Shown: positions 59,178 to 64,000 of the stretch, in pieces | Position numbering within the stretch: the first letter of the stretch is position 1 | Layout of the letters: the number at the start of each line of letters is the position of its first letter | Assembly: GCF_904849725.1 (NCBI RefSeq) | Contig: NC_058521.1 | Span: 338,070,638 to 338,134,637 of the forward strand | Direction of reading: 5' to 3' | DNA from: Hordeum vulgare subsp. vulgare | Taxonomy: Eukaryota; Streptophyta; Magnoliopsida; Poales; Poaceae | Length of the DNA stretch: 64,000 nt | Made by a program: the position numbers and the translations under genes | Notes under the pieces: model-generated | Told to the model about the DNA's origin: nothing | Seen by the model: only the letters and a program-made list of their open reading frames with translations | Database searches by the model: none

Positions 59178-59838
59178 AACCATAGACACTTGAGTATTCC
59201 TAGAATTTTACCTTGTGGTGCCTTGGGCATCCCCAAGCTTAGGATCTTGCTGCTCCTAATTTCGTTGTCCATCGTGGTAACACCCAAAACTTGAAAACTT
59301 CAATCACACTAAACTCAACAAAACTTCGTGAGATCTGTTAGTATAAGCAACATAAAAAATACTTAGGTACTGTTGTAAATTTATTAATAGTTCATTATTG
59401 CATAATAAATATATTATTCTAACTTTTCCATGGCTTATACCCCCCGATACAATCCATAGCTTCATCAAAACAAGCAAACCATGCAAACAAAAACAGAATC
59501 TGTCTACAACACGACAATGTGTATTAATCTGTATGGAACCTACACTTATGTACTTCCAAAATTCTAAAAAGTTAGGATGACTTGAGTTATTTGTACACTA
59601 ACAATGTGTAGAACATTCAACTTAAGAAGTCCTACCATTAAAATCAGTGAAATTCTGCAGTCGATGTCCAAGTTTCCGTTTTTTCAATCGTATCAATTAT
59701 ACTAATCATACAAGTAACCCCAAAGATTTAACTTGGCACAAGCACTAATTTAAACAGAAAAACACAATCATTAGAGAGGCAATAATCATGTCATAACACC
59801 TAAGTAGAAAGTAAAAAAGCAAAGAATTAAGATAATTA

Positions 59839-59853
59839 TTGGGTTCCTCCCAA
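59839..59853 (-). promoter_or_regulatory. TTGGG/CCCAA motif, AT3 copy
   Basis: The - strand reads TTGGGAGGAACCCAA, preceded by GCGCTTG as in AT2b. Confidence 0.55.
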
Positions 59854-60275
59854 CAAGCGCTATGGTTTTACGCCCTGATCTAGGCATAATGTATATGGTC
59901 AAGTGGTGTCATCCTCTACATCAAACTCCTCATTAACATAACCAAAAATAGAGGTAACCATAGGAGAATTGAACATAGGCTCTATTATGAAGTTCACAAA
60001 GTTGGGATGTACACCAATCATTTTAAGATCTTCTCCCCCTTTTATAGGAGGAGTATTAATGTTCTTTGGAACATATATGAATTTGCGAATTTTACTGTGC
60101 GGGGCACTAGTACTAATTTTGGAGGGTGAAAAAGATAAAAACTAATTTATGAATAACCTCCTCCATTTCATCAATTCTATGCATATTTTGATCTACCCTC
60201 TTATCAATAATACCGTCCTTTCCCTTCAAGGTTTTCAAAGTCATTCCTACCCGTGAACCAGATTGAGTGATATGA

Positions 60276-60500
60276 TTATGAAGTTTTTTCTAATTCCACA
60301 GTCTGTTCATTAATAGAAAATTTCTTTTCAATAGTGTCAAGCCTACACATAACATCTTCCAAGGTTAAAATAGTTCCATTGATAATGGTCGGGGGTGATG
60401 CCACAAGATTTTTAATAGCAATATAGGCATCCAAAGTGTGACACATTAAGAAATTACCACTGGTGATGGTGTCAACGACAAACCTATACAAAGTTGTCAC
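60276..60500 (-). pseudogene. AT3 gag-like remnant
   Basis: A 74-codon - strand stretch containing YRFVVDTITSGNFLMC and TILTLEDVMCRLDTIEKKF. It matches the AT2b gag-like peptide over its whole length. It lies about 290 bp inside the primer site, as expected for the start of gag. Confidence 0.55.
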
Positions 60501-60789
60501 ACCCTCATAAAAATTGCAAAGCAGGGTAGTAGTGGATTGCTTATTTGTTGATTTATTTCGAGCATTGCAAATCCTATACCGAGCATCTTTCGAATTTTCT
60601 CCTTCCCTTTGTTTGAAATTAAATACTTCATTTTCCGAAGTGAGAAAGGGAAGGAGGAACTAGCCATAACAACAATCAACGGTAAATATTTTTGTATCTT
60701 TGATTTTTTTGAAACAAGAAAGATATATAAAAAAGGAGAAAAACTTAAATATAATTTGTGTGAAGTTACTTGTTAGTCGGTGATGATAT

Positions 60790-60807
60790 TCCCCGGCAAT
60801 GGCGCCA
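60790..60807 (-). promoter_or_regulatory. AT3 primer-binding site (tRNA-Asp type)
   Basis: The - strand reads TGGCGCCATTGCCGGGGA, one base from the tRNA-Asp complement and the best match in the window. Confidence 0.88.
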
Positions 60808-60821
60808 GAAACCCTTCCGAG

Positions 60822-61320
60822 TGCTTGTGATCTGTGTTGGGTTTTCATGAAGAGGAACGAGTTATCACAGAACAATGTGGGTAAGTATTTCCCTGTATTA
60901 AGAAACCAAGGTTTATTGAACCAATAGGAATATCAATCCTCAATCGTCTTCACCGGCTGCAAACAAAAGAGCAAAAACTTGCACTCAACGCGGGCAATGG
61001 GGTTGCCAATCCCCTTGTTCTTGTTATTTATAAGAAAGTGAGTTGTGTAGATAATTGTTTAGAATAGTAACTAAAATAGAAGATAAAGGAAGGCAACAAG
61101 GAAAAAATTAAGTTTTCTGAATATATAAGTGAATACACCCAGGACCCATAGTGTTCTCTACCGGAACCTCTCATGAAAGCAACATATGGTGGGTAAACAA
61201 ATTTTGTTGGGCAATTGATAGAACAAGAGATAGTTATGCGATTTTCCGGGTAATGATCATGTGTATATATGAATCACGTCCATATGAAAATAGGACGATT
61301 CCTGCATGCACCTACTACTA
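60822..61320 (-). repeat. AT3 5' LTR fragment
   Basis: It matches 49273 onward (GCTTGTGATCTG, TCAATCCTCA, CCCCTTGTT, CATATGGTGGGTAAA) until CACCTACTACTA, where the CH3b LTR begins. Confidence 0.84.
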
Positions 61321-64000
61321 TGTGACATCCTCGACTTTTGCTACAGTAATTATTGTAATTAAGCTACAGTGATCAACCGCTAATGATGCCACGTCATCGA
61401 ATTCCCATCTCCGACCCGCATTGATTCGAGTCTGTCCGGATCCAAAAATTTGAAAGCAAGAGAAAAAGAACTTTATAAGTTCATTACAAATATTAAAAGG
61501 ATATGTATATGAAAGAGAGATTTAGAAGTATGTATAATAAATTGAAAAAGGAAGTATAATAAAAGAAAGTATTTAAAAGAAAAAATCAGTTAGTGAAAAG
61601 AAATTAGAAAGAAAGAAATAATAGAAAAGGGAAAAAACAGAATGAAACAAAACAAAACAAAAAAAAGAAAGAAGAAACAACCCAACCAGCCCAACTGGGC
61701 CAAATGGCCCAGCCGGCTCCCCAAACCCTCCCAAACCCTAGCGAGGGCCACCCCCATGCCAGTTCCCTCGCCCCCCCTCGCTACTCCCTCTCCCACCGAG
61801 CGCCGCCACTCCCCTCCCCTCGCGGCCCCACCCACCCACGCTCTCTCTCTCTCCCGTAACCATCCCCCACGCCAGGCCCCTCCCCATCTCTCTCGTGACC
61901 CTCTCCCCCATCTCCCTCCCACGAGCCCTCTCTGCTCCCGTCGCCTCCCCTCCTCCCAGATCCTCCCACCGGCGGCCTTCCTCCCCCCTCCTCCTCCCGC
62001 CGGCAGCGCCCCCCCACGGCCTCCTCCCTCCATCGACCCTCCTCCCCCGGCGCCCCCCCACCTCACGGCCTCCTCCTTCCCCGGCGCCCCCCCCCTCACG
62101 GACTCATCCTCCCGGCCGGCGAGCCCCTACTCCTTCCCGCAGCGAGCCCCGGTCCCCCTCGGTCCTTCTTCCCGCGGCGAGCCCCGGCCCCCGTCCGCCT
62201 TCTCCCGCTCGGTCCGGGAGGGACCGGGCAGGGAGACGTCATCACCTCGCCGGATCCGGCCGGCTCCCCCTCGCCGGCGCGTCATCACCATCATCACCGT
62301 CCCCTCCACCACCGGAACCACGCCGTCTCCACCGACACCTTCGTGCGAACTCCGGCTTCATCGGGCCGTCTCGTCACCGTCGGTGAGCCCCTCCTCGGGC
62401 TCCTCCCACCTTGTCGATCTCCTCGCCGTCCCGGTTCCGTTCCAGCAAACGGGACCTCGATCCGTCGACGGTAGACTCCGGTAGGAGGTTTTGAACTTTC
62501 GGTTCTTCTAGGTGGAGTTAGCAGAGAGTTGTTGTGTGTCTCTGTGTTAATAGAGAGAGAGATGAGTGTTGAGAGAGAAAAGTAAATAAAAACAAATGAT
62601 GTATTAGATGCGTATGTATGTATGTATGTATGTATGAGATGTGATGTATGTATTTGGGTATATGGATATTTAGAGGAATACGGTATTTGCACGGTTAGGT
62701 ATCTAATAAAAAAAATGAGTAAATGGCCTTGGGTCACTTACCGGTGGGGCCAATGCACCCGCTGTCGATGACAGGGAGGCCCCAGGCGGTAGTTAATATA
62801 AATAATATAAAAATAATGTTTATTATTAAATAAATAAATAGATATATTAGTTAAATTAATTAATTAGAATAATTAGAGTATGACACGCGGGTCCCCCACT
62901 AAATTAATCTGATTAAATAATATTTAATCTTAACTAAAACTTGTGCCTATGACGTTCGGGACCCGCTGGTCAGTTGACCGGTCAAATGTTGATGTCAGCC
63001 TGACATCGCGATGATGTCATAATGGAATTTTATTAAAATAGCTAAATCTGTTTTTAATTCCTAAATAATTAATAAAACTTTGAAAATTAATATTAAATAA
63101 TCCGTAAGTCAGATCAAAATATTTTCAACATGAAAGTTGATCAGCAGATCGAGACGAACCCGGATACACGGTCCGTTCGTGTGTCACGCGTCCCTAGCAT
63201 AGCAAACATGGAACTTTTCCTCCGTTTCCAGTATAACCGGTAGTAGCCCGAGACCCGGAAAATATCGTCAGATATTCTTCCGACCCGTCTATGACGGATG
63301 TTGCTGCGTTAGCTCATGTCTAGCCTGCATCTTGCCATGTCATACTTTGTGTTGCATCGGTGCTATTATTTATTGTTTCTTGCCCTCTTCTTACCGGTAG
63401 ACCCCGAGACTGACGCTGCTGCCGGGTTCATCTAGGACCCTGCCGATCAGTCGTTTGCCGCAGAGCAGCAAGGCAAGCAAATTCCCCTTGATCATTCCTA
63501 TATCGCCTATGTCTTTCTTCCTACTGCTTGCATTAGTATTTTGCTACTGTTGTAGTTAGCTCCTATATCTGATGCATAGCCTGTTTTTGATGAACTGCTA
63601 CTTTCAGTCCTGTACCTTTAATCTGCTTAGTATAGGTGGAGCAGTCATCCCCTCTGACCCCGTAGATCAGTTGCCCCGCTTGTTTTCAAATCTCAATCTC
63701 TGATCGACGAGCCAGACCCGACACAGCACGTTCACCCCCCTTCGTTGTACGACGCTACAGGGATACTACCGGGTACCAAGGGTGACAACTCGCTAAGTAC
63801 TCCAGATGATATCTCTGTAGTATAGCTAGTCGGTCGTGGTTATCGAGGGTGATTCCTCTTTCACCATTCCCGATGACGCCCCTGTCGTGCAACCCCGCGA
63901 GTGTGGGACCCCCGAGGGTGATTCCTCTAAGCCCACCTTGACGGGTACATCGTTCGGTGGCCAACGAGGGTGATACCTCGGATTCCCCCCGATGTTACGA
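61321..64000 (+). repeat. CH3b: chromovirus LTR, cut by the window end
   Basis: It starts TGTGACATCCTCGACTTTTG, inserted in the AT3 5' LTR. It is the same family as the solo LTR CH3a read in reverse (GCTACAGT blocks, GCCACGTCA, CGAGGGTGATTCC repeats near 63850-63975). The first 2.68 kb of an LTR of about 3.8 kb are visible, so whether a full element follows is unknown. The GC-rich, proline-coding stretch 61642-62484 is open for 280 codons but is low-complexity LTR sequence. Confidence 0.82.
62612..62636. repeat. (GTAT)n microsatellite in CH3b LTR
   Basis: Six tandem GTAT units. Confidence 0.9.

Larger units (their letters stand above)
58452..60789 (-). other. AT3 interior, 5' block with gag-like remnant
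   Basis: This continues AT3 beyond AT2b. The gag-like remnant lies at 60276-60500, and a frame at 60497-60679 upstream has no clear identity. It also holds the hairpin 59154-59177, motif 59839-59853, and an AGATATAAGTGAAGCAC repeat near 58911 and 58959 (inverse of the AT2 tandem array). No intact gene. Confidence 0.6.
49273..61320 (-). mobile_element. AT3: Athila-like LTR element, reverse strand, 5' LTR cut by the next insertion
   Basis: Read on the - strand: 5' LTR from 61320 down to 60822 (its beginning is beyond the CH3b insertion), Asp-type primer site 60790-60807, gag-like remnant 60276-60500, conserved hairpins, polypurine tract 50817-50832, and 3' LTR 49273-50816. AT2b (52214-58446) is inserted in its interior. 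LTR ends and sequence differ from AT2 (about 1.54 kb, ending GATCACAAGCA), so it is a separate but related family. The left target is probably GTTGA (49268-49272); the right copy is outside the window. Confidence 0.8.

Noticed and set aside
61642..62484. 280-codon proline-rich ORF
   Set aside because: Low-complexity, inside an LTR, with no domain. The equivalent part of the solo LTR does not keep a corresponding frame.
1..64000. Host genes, tRNA genes, CRISPR arrays or bacterial operons
   Set aside because: All long homologous frames belong to transposable elements. No intron-exon gene model, cloverleaf or spaced direct-repeat array could be supported by reading.

Overview
This window looks like intergenic DNA from a large grass genome, most likely Triticeae (wheat, Aegilops, barley or rye). 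It is built almost entirely of nested transposable elements. The clues are several LTR families that start TGATACGTCTCC, a full-length Ty3/Gypsy chromovirus with LTRs of about 4 kb, CACTA-type ORF remains, a plant L1-type LINE and a PIF/Harbinger-like TIR element. I found no convincing host gene, tRNA, rRNA or CRISPR array. Nicknames used below: CAC1 (CACTA remnant), AT1 to AT4 (Athila-like LTR elements), CH1 to CH3 (chromoviruses), HARB1, LINE1. Family names such as Sabrina or WHAM come from memory of Triticeae repeats and are only tentative.
Layout by nesting. The oldest layer is a decayed CACTA ORF, CAC1 (478-1379, resuming 46361-48020). AT1 (1380-46355, + strand, target duplication ACCAC) split it. 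AT1 was then hit by three insertions. CH1 (5209-18368, +, duplication GTTGT) is nearly complete. AT2a (19741-27771, +) carries LINE1 (19941-22638) in its 5' LTR. CH2 (30597-45987, - strand) sits in the AT1 3' LTR. CH2 contains HARB1 (39398-43795), which contains a solo chromovirus LTR, CH3a (39881-43654).
To the right of CAC1, an AT4 LTR (48021-49272, -) is interrupted by AT3 (from 49273, -). AT3 holds AT2b (52214-58446, +, duplication AGAAC) in its interior, and its 5' LTR is broken at 61321 by CH3b, a chromovirus LTR that runs off the window end.
Coding content is that of the elements. CH1 has an intact ORF of 257 codons upstream of gag, an intact gag-protease ORF, and a pol with one frameshift and three in-frame stops. 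CH2 has the same gene order on the - strand but badly decayed, including a 256-codon version of the upstream ORF in one frame with four stops. The Athila-like elements are essentially non-coding but share small structured motifs. Most notable is a hairpin with a 9-bp stem near the 3' end of the internal region, seen in four elements from three families. The two signals I would follow first are the upstream ORF pair and these hairpins.
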